A stretch of 52,634 bases of DNA from Bacteroidales bacterium (GTDB taxonomy: Bacteria; Bacteroidota; Bacteroidia; Bacteroidales; VadinHA17): assembly GCA_021157415.1 (NCBI GenBank), contig JAGGWN010000033.1, positions 1-52,634 of the forward strand. The letters run 5' to 3'. This document shows positions 44,038 to 51,255 of this stretch, one piece after another. The translations under genes were made by a program, and so were the position numbers. Position 1 is the first letter of the stretch; each line of letters starts with the position of its first letter. The notes under the pieces are model-generated. The model was not told the origin of the DNA. It did no database searches and worked only from the letters and a program-made list of their open reading frames with translations.

Positions 44038-44052
44038 TGGCACGTTTCATGT
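44038..44052 (+). promoter_or_regulatory. Candidate sigma-54 promoter
   Basis: TGGCACG matches the -24 element exactly; 10 bases after its GG, GT stands where GC is expected (-12 element only partly conserved). The start would be near 44064, upstream of the SPW-repeat gene. The neighbouring NtrC-type regulator supports the reading. Confidence 0.5.
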
Positions 44053-44105
44053 GATATAGATTGTGATTGAAAATGTAAAATTAAAATAATAAGGAGGAAT
44101 TTAAA

Positions 44106-44435
44106 ATGAAAACAACATGGCAATCCTGGGTAGTAGCAATTTTGGGTGTGTGGATTTTTATCGCCGCCTTTTTGAACCTGAGCCCCACGGGGAATTTGTG
44201 GAACAACCTCATTGTAGGTATCGTAGTGGCCACGGCCGGTTTTTGGATGGTTAAAGCAAAACCATGGCAGGGTTGGCTATCAGGGCTGGTTGGTTTGTGG
44301 CTGATCATTGCCGCTTTTGTTCCCTCATTACAGGCCCACACGGCAAACATGTGGAATGATGCCATCGTAGGCATTCTTATCATGGTTGGCGGATTTGGTT
44401 CTATGGGTAAATCAACACCGGAAGTTAAATCGTAA
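44106..44435 (+). CDS. SPW-repeat membrane protein
   Basis: This 109-residue protein is composed of two similar units, each with WxxWVVAILGVWIFIAAF-type and NNLIVGIVVATAGFW-type helices (second unit: GWLSGLVGLWLIIAAF and WNDAIVGILIMVGGFG), giving four membrane helices. This matches SPW-repeat proteins. AAGGAGG lies 9 bases before the ATG. It is a single gene followed by a strong terminator and seems to be the direct target of the adjacent two-component pair. Its function is unknown. Confidence 0.88.
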   Translation: MKTTWQSWVVAILGVWIFIAAFLNLSPTGNLWNNLIVGIVVATAGFWMVKAKPWQGWLSGLVGLWLIIAAFVPSLQAHTANMWNDAIVGILIMVGGFGSMGKSTPEVKS

Positions 44436-44461
44436 GATTCCGGGATATTGTTTTAAGGGTG

Positions 44462-44491
44462 AAAGGAGGCCAACATGGCCTCCTTTTTTTT
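44462..44491 (+). terminator. Intrinsic terminator after the SPW gene
   Basis: GGAGGCC and GGCCTCC form a perfect stem around AACAT, followed by nine T. Flanking A residues also pair with the T tract, so it could work in both directions. Confidence 0.9.
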
Positions 44492-44519
44492 ATCAGTTGC
44501 GGGAGAAACAAGACACTGA

Positions 44520-45062
44520 CTATATTACCAAAGAAAGAAAAATCTCCTTATTCCCTTCTTTGTAATAAATAACCGGCAGTCTGAAACGAATCATCTTGTC
44601 TCCTCCCTCCATGGGAATCAACAAATCATATTTATCTTTGTAATCACTCCAGGGAATTAGTCCCACATGATCATTCATATGACTGATCATTTCTTTTTCC
44701 GATTTCACAAAAATAATTTGTCTTGCCTCGGGAAGAATCTCTCTGGTAACAGATTCAGGTACATATGTGACTACAGGCAGATCCGGAAGACTTGACCGGT
44801 CGATGAATCCTTTCTGCCAGGAAACAATCGTATATCCCTCCTCCTGCAGATTTACCTTTCGTGTATCCGGAGTAATCTCTGCGTTTTTTGCTATTCTGCC
44901 AATCAGTGCTCCCTGTATCTGATCTGCTTTGAGATAATACAAAGCTTCTGCTGCACTTCCCAGCGGCACAAAAGACAGGTTCTCATTTTTGTTTTTTTTA
45001 TCCAATTCTTTGGCAATTCCTTGCATTGTCGGACAATATCCGATCATTACTTTTTTTCCCAT
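44520..45062 (-). CDS. Binding-protein-like cytoplasmic protein of unknown role
   Basis: This 180-residue protein has no signal peptide or membrane helix. The opening KVMIGYCPTMQGIAKELDK and later VPLGSAAEALYYLKADQIQG look like a periplasmic-binding-protein type II fold, and LPDLPVVTYVPESVTREILP and HVGLIPWSDY are compatible with it. It lies 17 bases after the old-yellow-enzyme gene in an operon with an ArsR regulator, and may bind a small ligand used by that enzyme. No family is recognised with confidence. Confidence 0.7.
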   Translation of the reverse strand: MGKKVMIGYCPTMQGIAKELDKKNKNENLSFVPLGSAAEALYYLKADQIQGALIGRIAKNAEITPDTRKVNLQEEGYTIVSWQKGFIDRSSLPDLPVVTYVPESVTREILPEARQIIFVKSEKEMISHMNDHVGLIPWSDYKDKYDLLIPMEGGDKMIRFRLPVIYYKEGNKEIFLSLVI

Positions 45063-45079
45063 ATCCTATTTTCTATTCA

Positions 45080-47014
45080 TTAAATACTTTTTCCAATAGC
45101 AAAACCAGCCTGTACGCTGTCAATGATTTTCCCGACCTTGCTAACATCTCCGATCTGGTAAGTCTCAAAATATTTTTTTATCGTTAGATATAAAGCATTA
45201 TCAGGCCGTCCCCCAAAGGCAACAATAAAATAATCTGCCGGCAGTCTTTCAGTATTTTCGTCTAATCCGACAAGCACATACTGACCGTTAATTTCCTTGA
45301 CAGGAGATGATATTTTAATCTTAACCCCTGTCTCTTTCAACTCATGTAAGAGGTGTTCCCTGCTGATAGGTTCCATACCGGTGGCTACTTCCGGTAACAT
45401 CTCAACAATGGTTACTTCATTTCCTCCTATCTGTCGCAGATATAAGGCGGTTTCACACCCTACCAGACCGCCCCCTCCAACAACCACCTTTTTCTCTTTT
45501 ATAAGTTTCTTTTTATTCAATATATCGCTAAAAGGAAGAACATTAGGCTGCGTAATTCCTTTTATGGGAGGGGAAGAATAATTGGCGCCCTTTGCAATAA
45601 TTACACTATCCGGTTTCAATTGTTTTATGGTTTCAACGGTTGCCTTTCTTTTTAAAAATACAGGGATATTCAGTTGCCAGATCTTGTATTCATAATATTC
45701 AATCAGCCAATTAATTTTTTCTTTCCCCGGAGGGACAGCTCCCAGGGCAAGAGCACCACCGATGTGATTTTCCTTTTCCCAAACAATCACATCATGGCCT
45801 CTTGTTTTTAAGGCTATGGCTGCCTCCAGACCGGCCGGACCGGCTCCAATAACCAATATTTTTTTTCTCTTCACCGCAGGCACCAGGATTTCATCCGGTT
45901 CAAGACGTCCGACATTGGGGTTTACCCCGCAACGAAGAGCAGTGCCTTCTTCATGCCGGGCTTTAATACACTCGCTGCAACCTATACATCGTTTTATCTC
46001 TTTTGCAAGTCCCATCTGGGCTTTAACAGGCCAGTCGGGATCAGCAATCAGAGCTCTGCCCAAACCAATCAAATCGGCGCTGCCTGTTTCCAGAATATTT
46101 TCGGCACGTGAAGGATTACGGATCATACCCACCGCCACTACCGGAATGTTTACCCCTGCCTTTTTCAGATCTTCCGACATGTAACTTCTCCAGGCTTCGG
46201 GGTATTGCATAGGCTCCAGCCTTTTTTCTTTAGCGCCGAATCCCACATCAGCATGCACGGCCGCATACCCCATTTCTTCATACAGTTTTGCTATTTGGGC
46301 ACCTTCTTCCGTGGTAATCCCTCCCTCTTTAAAATCCTTAACACCAATTCGTGCCGAGACTGTAAAGTTGATCCCACATAGTTCCTTAATACGGTCTATG
46401 ATCATTTTTGAAAAAAGGACCCTGTTTTCCAAAGATCCTCCGAAACGGTCTTTCCTCTTGTTGCTGAGAGGGGATAAAAACTGATTCACCAGTAAACCAT
46501 GGGCCGCTTCTATTTCGACCCCGTCATAATGTGCTTTTTTAGCTCTTAAGGCAGCCTGGGCAAACATCTCAGCAACATTATGTATTTCTTCTTCATCCAT
46601 TTCATCCGGTATAACACCATCCGGCCTTATATCCACTGCTGAGGGAGCTATCGGCGTTTTTCCCCCGGACAATTTCAAACTGGAGAAGGCTCCGGGATGG
46701 GTGAGCTCCATAAATGCCAGACTCCCATATTTATGGATTTCATAAGCCAATCTGCTCAATCCCGGTATAAAAGCATCATCATCAATGCGGGGCTGTGTGG
46801 CTCCATGGCGGGCATCAGGATATTGAATACACATATTCTCCAGCGTGATCATAGCTGCTCCTCCCCTGGCCCTTCTGGCATAATGATGGATAAATTCAGG
46901 CGTAAGTTCACCCGTTACCGAAGCAAAGTTTGTGGAAATCGGAGGGAAAATGATCCGATTTTTAAAAACCAGGCTTCCAACCTGAATTGGTGAAAATAAA
47001 TTTGGATAATTCAT
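45080..47014 (-). CDS. NADH:flavin oxidoreductase with Fe-S cluster (2,4-dienoyl-CoA reductase type)
   Basis: This 644-residue protein has the domain order of FadH and related bacterial enoate reductases. The N-terminal TIM barrel binds FMN (LFSPIQVGSLVFKNRIIFPP; GVEIEAAHGLLVNQFLSP). A [4Fe-4S] site follows (CIGCSECIKA ... LRCGVNP). The C-terminal half is a FAD/NAD(P) domain (VIGAGPAGLEAAIAL, VVVGGGLVGCETALYL). The enzymes reduce an activated C=C bond or related substrates using NADH. The gene starts 3 bases after an ArsR regulator and is followed by a binding-protein-like gene. The substrate is unknown. Confidence 0.92.
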   Translation of the reverse strand: MNYPNLFSPIQVGSLVFKNRIIFPPISTNFASVTGELTPEFIHHYARRARGGAAMITLENMCIQYPDARHGATQPRIDDDAFIPGLSRLAYEIHKYGSLAFMELTHPGAFSSLKLSGGKTPIAPSAVDIRPDGVIPDEMDEEEIHNVAEMFAQAALRAKKAHYDGVEIEAAHGLLVNQFLSPLSNKRKDRFGGSLENRVLFSKMIIDRIKELCGINFTVSARIGVKDFKEGGITTEEGAQIAKLYEEMGYAAVHADVGFGAKEKRLEPMQYPEAWRSYMSEDLKKAGVNIPVVAVGMIRNPSRAENILETGSADLIGLGRALIADPDWPVKAQMGLAKEIKRCIGCSECIKARHEEGTALRCGVNPNVGRLEPDEILVPAVKRKKILVIGAGPAGLEAAIALKTRGHDVIVWEKENHIGGALALGAVPPGKEKINWLIEYYEYKIWQLNIPVFLKRKATVETIKQLKPDSVIIAKGANYSSPPIKGITQPNVLPFSDILNKKKLIKEKKVVVGGGGLVGCETALYLRQIGGNEVTIVEMLPEVATGMEPISREHLLHELKETGVKIKISSPVKEINGQYVLVGLDENTERLPADYFIVAFGGRPDNALYLTIKKYFETYQIGDVSKVGKIIDSVQAGFAIGKSI

Positions 47015-47017
47015 GGT

Positions 47018-47335
47018 TTATTCCTCCTGATTAGTCTTTTCGTAAATGTGATCCAAACCTGTTTGCAATATCTCCGCCACATGTTTATCTGCAACAGCAT
47101 ATCGATAAAACTGCCGGTCACGTGTAACCGTTACCAAACCTGCATCCTTTAATATACGGAGTTGTTGGGAAACGACAGGCTGACTTAACGATAAATATTC
47201 TGAAACTTTGTTTACGCACCGGGACCCTCTTTCTGCAGTTAATAGTGCTGAAATGATCTTAAGTCTGGTAGGATCGGAAAAAATATAAAAAAATCTGGAC
47301 AATAAGTTCGCTTCGTCTTCTGTAATCATCATCAT
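47018..47335 (-). CDS. ArsR-family regulator of the oxidoreductase operon
   Basis: The protein has about 105 residues; three consecutive ATGs (47335, 47332, 47329) leave the exact start open. The winged helix is typical (FSDPTRLKIISALL, VNKVSEYLSLSQPVVSQQLR, ILKDAGLVTVTRDRQFYRY). A single Cys in GSRCVNK lies where metal-sensing members have a CxC pair, so metal sensing is uncertain. Its stop is 3 bases from the oxidoreductase start. Upstream lies a perfect 16-bp palindrome, and a divergent ferredoxin gene with a promoter embedded in another inverted repeat; it may control both. Confidence 0.9.
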   Translation of the reverse strand: MMMITEDEANLLSRFFYIFSDPTRLKIISALLTAERGSRCVNKVSEYLSLSQPVVSQQLRILKDAGLVTVTRDRQFYRYAVADKHVAEILQTGLDHIYEKTNQEE

Positions 47336-47357
47336 TTTTATAAAAATAAATAACATT

Positions 47358-47387
47358 CAAAAATAAAGTGCGAATATAATTATATTC
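47358..47387 (-). promoter_or_regulatory. Promoter and 16-bp palindrome upstream of the ArsR operon
   Basis: On the minus strand TATTTTTG (47358-47365) is a -7 box. The perfect palindrome GAATATAATTATATTC lies just upstream at 47372-47387. It is a plausible operator. Confidence 0.6.
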
Positions 47388-47526
47388 TTATATTTGAATA
47401 TACTTTCATCGTCCTTATTTTTCATGCTCTTAAACATAAGGCACATTTTATCTGTATTTGATATATAATATTATCACTTATTCAGAATTAATAATTTGCT
47501 ATTTTGTGACTTTTATGACATAACGC

Positions 47527-47563
47527 ATTGTTTTTAAAAATTACTTATCGTACATTTGCGATA
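47527..47563 (+). promoter_or_regulatory. Promoter with inverted repeat before the ferredoxin gene
   Basis: ATTG (47527-47530) and TACATTTG (47551-47558) are 20 bases apart. TATCG and CGATA flank the -7 box exactly (47546-47563), so a repressor could cover it. This also shows the frame opening at 47556 is not the true start. Confidence 0.6.
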
Positions 47564-47648
47564 TGCTATTTTACATAAAAAGTACCCTTATTTAGAACTT
47601 CTGTTCCTGAATAAGTCATTATGGTTTAATGTATTAATTTTCACGAAA

Positions 47649-48317
47649 ATGAAAGAAACATTGGAAAACATTCAAAAGCAACTGGCTCCCAAGTTTGCTT
47701 TATGGCATGGCATCGAACGGACAAAAGTACCGTGGTATCCTGAAATAGATCCCGACAAATGCATTGGTTGCAAACTCTGTTTTGTCTCCTGTGGAAGGGA
47801 TGTATTTGATTTTGATCTGACTACCAAAAGAGCGGTGGTAAAAAACAAATACAACTGCATGGTGGGTTGTTCTACCTGTGCAACCATTTGTCCCTCTAAT
47901 GCCATAACATTCCCTGACCGGGAAATGATACAACGGATTGAAAAAGAAGAAAAGATTCTCTCAAAAATACATAAAAAGGCCAAAGAGAAGAAAGAGAAGC
48001 TGGACCTGGAAGAAGTCCGGAAGAAAATTATGGCCGAGGTAAAAAATATTCCCTCCCGTTTTGTATTCAATGTATCCGGACACATTTTTGAAAGCGGTCT
48101 GATGGACAGGATCTATCAGATCATTAAAGGATGCAATACGGACATCACCAATATCCGGCTGGAGACCCCCTCATTAAAAGGATGTTGGGATATGAAAGCC
48201 CCCTCCTACCTGACGTTTACCCTGGTCTCGACCAATATGGAAGATGTTTCAGACTGCGCGGAAGAAATCACCAAAGCTATCAAGGAAACAGGCAATGTAC
48301 TGATATCTTTGAATTAA
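47649..48317 (+). CDS. Two-cluster 4Fe-4S ferredoxin with a novel C-terminal domain
   Basis: The protein has 222 residues from the ATG at 47649. It carries two Fe-S cysteine motifs, CIGCKLCFVSC (Cys from about residue 38) and CMVGCSTCATIC. A coiled-coil linker (MIQRIEKEEKILSKIHKKAK) follows, then about 90 residues of alternating strands and helices (FVFNVSGHIFESGLMDRIYQ ... ITKAIKETGNVLISLN) resembling an ACT- or NIL-type ligand-binding fold. The protein may supply electrons to the divergently encoded flavin oxidoreductase. No exact family is recognised. Confidence 0.85.
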   Translation: MKETLENIQKQLAPKFALWHGIERTKVPWYPEIDPDKCIGCKLCFVSCGRDVFDFDLTTKRAVVKNKYNCMVGCSTCATICPSNAITFPDREMIQRIEKEEKILSKIHKKAKEKKEKLDLEEVRKKIMAEVKNIPSRFVFNVSGHIFESGLMDRIYQIIKGCNTDITNIRLETPSLKGCWDMKAPSYLTFTLVSTNMEDVSDCAEEITKAIKETGNVLISLN

Positions 48318-48438
48318 AATAAGGTTCATCACAATAATGCGTACCTAAATGAATAAAAGAGAGGGGTAGGTACTCTTGCTAACAATCCGGGAGGGTCGTC
48401 ATACATGTATATTGTAATGTTCATTTCTATGCCATGTA

Positions 48439-48472
48439 CACCGAACCTCCCGGTTCGGTGATCTTCATTTTT
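48439..48472 (+). terminator. Candidate terminator after the ferredoxin gene
   Basis: CACCGAACC and GGTTCGGTG form a 9-bp stem with a 4-base loop (48439-48460). A T-rich stretch begins six bases later. The 120-base distance from the stop codon and the gap before the T run lower confidence. Confidence 0.55.
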
Positions 48473-48641
48473 TTCAAAAAAACGGTATTCTTTTGAATTA
48501 ATATACTGGCATACTTTTCAACTGAACTAAACATCCAAATTCCAATATTCTGCCAAAGGCATCTTTTCGGGAAATATCGAAATCTCAAATCCCAAACCCC
48601 GCAAAATCGTAAATCGTTGATCGTCATTCGGATATTATTCT

Positions 48642-48983
48642 GTCCCTACGGGACGTTGTGTTTTGTTTATGGCTCTATCTTCTTCACAGCCACTAAGTGG
48701 CTGCCTATTGTCAATTAGTCCCTACGGGACAAAAAATGGTGCATGACATATTCGCCCCGTCAGGGGCAGAATCATAATAGGCAGGTATTTCAGATAATAA
48801 TGACAAATACACACCATTCATCCCGTAGGGATAGAATGCCAAAAAGCTGGCAATTCATTGCCTGTGACATGGCATGTAAAACATACCCCCATCCACGTCC
48901 CGTAAGGGGACAAAATGTTAATAGGCAGGCATTTCAATGCCTGCATCCATGGATTACCCCCCAAATAAACACCCCGGAGGGGT
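48642..48983. repeat. Array of REP-like palindromes upstream of the RAYT gene
   Basis: At least six short palindromes of one kind are present: GTCCC-TAC-GGGAC (48642-48654 and 48718-48730), GCCCC-GTCA-GGGGC (48754), ATCCC-GTA-GGGAT (48820), GTCCCGTAAGGGGAC (48897) and ACCCC-GGA-GGGGT (48971). They alternate with other hairpins: CAGCCACT-A-AGTGGCTG (48687) and GCAGGCAT-TTCA-ATGCCTGC (48925). Related GCAGG words recur. Another copy follows the transposase gene at 49495-49507. The pattern is a REP/BIME array, not a CRISPR array: units are palindromic and spacing is irregular. Confidence 0.85.
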
Positions 48984-49036
48984 AGAATGAAAAAATATTT
49001 TCATTATTTTTATCAACAATCAACAAATATAATATT

Positions 49037-49486
49037 ATGGGAAACTCATACATAAGCTGTTATGTACATTTTGTCTTTTCCACAAAACATCATGAAAAAT
49101 GGCTAATACCAAGCATTAAGGAAAAAATATTTTCATACATCGGAGGCATTGCACGCGAAAACGGTTTCAAACTGATAAAAGCCGGAGGGATAGAAGATCA
49201 TGTTCATTTATTGGTTTCACTCTCCGCCACCATTTCCATCTCAAATGCAGCAAAATATATTAAGGGAGGATCTTCAAGGTGGATCCATAACAATTACAAG
49301 AACATGCGGAGTTTTGCATGGCAAGAGGGATATGGGGCATTTTCAGTAAGCATCTCACAATTGGACAGGACCATCGAATACATTGCCAATCAGGAGACCC
49401 ATCACCGTCATAAAACATTCAAGAAAGAGATCATAGAATTCCTGAAATTTCATGGAATTGATTTTGATGAGAAATATTTGAAATAA
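49037..49486 (+). mobile_element. REP-associated tyrosine transposase (RAYT / TnpA-REP)
   Basis: This 149-residue protein is a Y1-type transposase of the IS200/IS605 superfamily. The HUH motif is HVHLL in GGIEDHVHLLVSL; the tyrosine of the single active site is in IEYIANQETHH. FVFSTKHHEKWLIP at the N-terminus is typical of the group. It is flanked by REP-like palindromes at 48642-48983 and 49495-49507, which identifies it as a RAYT. These proteins cut single-stranded REP DNA and are usually resident chromosomal genes. No TnpB partner is present. Confidence 0.9.
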
Positions 49487-49494
49487 TTTATTCT

Positions 49495-49507
49495 GTCCCT
49501 ACGGGGC
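49495..49507. repeat. REP-like palindrome downstream of the RAYT gene
   Basis: GTCCC-TAC-GGGGC differs by one base from the copies upstream. It immediately precedes an open frame that lacks a start codon, so it seems to mark the edge of an insertion. Confidence 0.75.
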
Positions 49508-49508
49508 A

Positions 49509-49652
49509 AAAAAATTCAATATCACGGCTTCTCCGGGGATTATTATCGGGAACAAAACACTGAATCCTTATGAGCTGGTAGCGCAATGCCAGGTGAAACA
49601 CCCCGTAGAGACACGAAAATTATTTGAGAAACTACTAAAAGAAGTCCCATAA
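49509..49652 (+). pseudogene. 3' remnant of an unidentified gene
   Basis: A frame open from the REP edge to a TAA at 49650 encodes about 47 residues without a start codon: FNITASPGIIIGNKTLNPYE, then VKHPVETRKLFEKLLKEVP. The sequence is regular and protein-like, unlike the surrounding shadows; ASPGIIIGNK resembles the cis-proline strand of thioredoxin-like folds, but this is a guess. The 5' part is missing, consistent with loss on RAYT/REP arrival. Confidence 0.55.
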
Positions 49653-49700
49653 AATATTCTTCATGAAAACATGATCCATGATGCTCGGGATGCATTGATC

Positions 49701-49767
49701 ATGAGGATTGAAAAATTTTTGACCCTAAAGAGTTTGGCGACAAAGACCCTTGTCAGACCGGACTCAT
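49701..49767 (+). repeat. Dispersed 67-bp repeat, copy 2
   Basis: This is the partner of 5219-5285, in the same orientation; 54 of 67 positions are identical without gaps. It lies about 200 bases from the RAYT/REP unit. Confidence 0.8.
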
Positions 49768-50086
49768 GTATCCCAAATTACGCATCAAGCAGTTCGAAAG
49801 AACTAAACGGAGGTGTTTGGGGTCAATCCTTTACTACGCTGAAGCTAAGCGAAAGCAATCCGCAATGCAAAACATTTTGTTTTTCCACTACGGAGTTTTG
49901 GTTTATGTTATTGAACGTAGTGTAGAGAAAAGAAAAAAAGATATAAAGATGGATAGAAACGGTTTTTCCATAGTCCTTACTGAGATATTTCATGTCCGGC
50001 AAAAATGAAAAAGCCGGAATGGCTGTTTAGTTATTATATGTATTATATGTACCGGACGAAAATTCCGTAACAAATTTTTAATCCCA

Positions 50087-50119
50087 AATTAAGCAATAGA
50101 AAAATTCTATTGCTTAATT
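50087..50119. repeat. Inverted repeat with 15-bp arms
   Basis: AATTAAGCAATAGAA and TTCTATTGCTTAATT are perfect complements around AAA. Its core GCAATAGA recurs in the inverted repeat at 50201-50237. No T run follows, so an intrinsic terminator is not certain. Confidence 0.85.
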
Positions 50120-50200
50120 GACGAAGAAAATCATAGTATTCCATCAAAATGGGATGTAAGATTTTCTTGTCAGGGCTAGCCCAATGCAGCCTTCGACTTA

Positions 50201-50237
50201 TGCGCAATAGAGCTATTTACAATGACTCTATTGCGCA
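50201..50237. repeat. Inverted repeat with 12-bp arms
   Basis: TGCGCAATAGAG and CTCTATTGCGCA are perfect complements separated by 13 bases. It shares GCAATAGA with the repeat at 50087-50119. It lies 80 bases upstream of the next promoter, where a regulator might bind. Confidence 0.85.
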
Positions 50238-50291
50238 ATTTGGGTTTATCAAAATATAGGACTATTTTATGTTGAAAAACATAAGCAATAA

Positions 50292-50324
50292 TTTGGAAAA
50301 GTAAGGTACGGAAGTATATATTTG
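50292..50324 (+). promoter_or_regulatory. Promoter of the third ArsR gene
   Basis: TTTG (50292-50295) and TATATTTG (50317-50324) are 21 bases apart. Just after it, TTGC-N8-GCAA and two AATGCAATA words are possible operator elements. Confidence 0.65.
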
Positions 50325-50361
50325 CACAACAATGCAATAATGCAATAACTGAACGGAAAAT

Positions 50362-50709
50362 ATGCCGGGAAGAGGAAGATATAGACAAGGGAAGTGCGGG
50401 TCGGATGAGCATTCCAATCCGTGTAGCCGGCTGTTCAAGGTACTGGCCAGTGACCAGCGTTTGGAGATACTAAGATTGTTACAGGAAGGAGAAAAAAGCT
50501 CGGCGGAAATCACAGAACAACTTCATTTGGATGCTTCTGTCATATCCAGGCATTTGAGGATGATGCGAAATTTTAGAATGATAGCTGTAAGAAAGGAAAG
50601 AAATGTTTTGTTCTTCTCTATTGCTGATAAACGGGTGTTGGAAATGTGGAGCATTGCCAGAGAAATAATTACCGACTTGTATACATGGAACCTTGGAAAA
50701 ATTGATTGA
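50362..50709 (+). CDS. ArsR-family regulator
   Basis: This 115-residue protein has a typical winged helix: FKVLASDQRLEILRLLQEGE, SAEITEQLHLDASVISRHLR, then MIAVRKERNVLFFSI. The N-terminus is basic and has two cysteines (GKCGSDEHSNPC) that could bind metal or a cluster. It is followed 40 bases later by a FeMo-cofactor-type protein and then by an outer-membrane protein, with repeated TTGCA words upstream of both this gene and the latter. It is the third ArsR-type gene within 13 kb. Confidence 0.9.
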   Translation: MPGRGRYRQGKCGSDEHSNPCSRLFKVLASDQRLEILRLLQEGEKSSAEITEQLHLDASVISRHLRMMRNFRMIAVRKERNVLFFSIADKRVLEMWSIAREIITDLYTWNLGKID

Positions 50710-50749
50710 TGTTAAATAGATGAAGTTTAATTAAATAAAAATATTTATT

Positions 50750-51169
50750 ATGAAAATAGCCATTGTAACCCTTGACGGAGAAACGGTGAGTCAGCATTTC
50801 GGCCGGTCACCGTATTTCAAGATTTACACGATCGAAAATAATAAAATCGTAAACACCGAACTTAGGGAAAGAGGCACCGGACATTTTGCAGCACACCGGC
50901 AACACGCTCATACCTCTGAAACAGACACGGGACATTCATCGGGCAGGCATGGTTATGGAGCGGACGCTGATCAAAAACATTTTTCCATGGCTCAGGAGAT
51001 TGGAGATTGTGATGTACTTATTGCCGGCGGTATGGGTCAGGGAGCTTATGAAAGTTTCAGACGTGCAGGCCTTGAGGTCATTCTTACCGACCAGATTATG
51101 ATCAATGACATTGTCCGTGATTTCATGAATGGTAATTTAAAGAACCTGGCATATGAACGTACAGACTGA
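50750..51169 (+). CDS. Dinitrogenase FeMo-cofactor (NifX/NafY-like) family protein with His-rich insert
   Basis: This 139-residue protein has the family pattern: IAIVTLDGETVSQHFGRSPY at the start and CDVLIAGGMGQGAYESFRRA in the second half. Between them lies a His-rich insert (HFAAHRQHAHTSETDTGHSS, then GRHGYGADADQKH) with eight or more histidines, which should bind metal ions. Small members of this family occur widely outside nitrogen fixation and are thought to carry Fe-S or Mo-containing clusters. No nif gene is near. It lies 40 bases after an ArsR gene and is probably controlled by it. Confidence 0.9.
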   Translation: MKIAIVTLDGETVSQHFGRSPYFKIYTIENNKIVNTELRERGTGHFAAHRQHAHTSETDTGHSSGRHGYGADADQKHFSMAQEIGDCDVLIAGGMGQGAYESFRRAGLEVILTDQIMINDIVRDFMNGNLKNLAYERTD

Positions 51170-51189
51170 CCGGTATTTTTTTAATTGCT

Positions 51190-51216
51190 TATTTGCATTT
51201 TTGTGCATTTGCATTA
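51190..51216. promoter_or_regulatory. Repeated TTTGCAT words upstream of the outer-membrane protein
   Basis: ATTTGCATT occurs twice (51191 and 51207) with TGTGCA between them. The words resemble those near the ArsR promoter at 50320-50345. A shared operator is possible but unproven. Confidence 0.4.
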
Positions 51217-51255
51217 TTTTCATTAACTGAATAATAGACACTTAATAATATTACA

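Larger units (their letters stand above)
49653..50361. other. Gene-poor interval with repeats and palindromes
   Basis: These 709 bases hold no supported gene. They include the second 67-bp repeat copy, a 10-bp palindrome (GGGCTAGCCC at 50173), two long inverted repeats, and the promoter of the next ArsR gene. Two overlapping frames of about 80 residues (49671-50008) look random. Confidence 0.5.

Noticed and set aside
47556-47648. Extension of the ferredoxin to a TTG at 47556
   Set aside because: The extension would start inside the -7 box; the ATG at 47649 fits better.
48642-48983. Possible CRISPR array
   Set aside because: Units are short palindromes of variable sequence with irregular spacing, and no cas genes are present; REP elements explain them.
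49671-50008. Two overlapping frames of about 80 residues
   Set aside because: They contain the repeat copy, have no family resemblance and no ribosome site.
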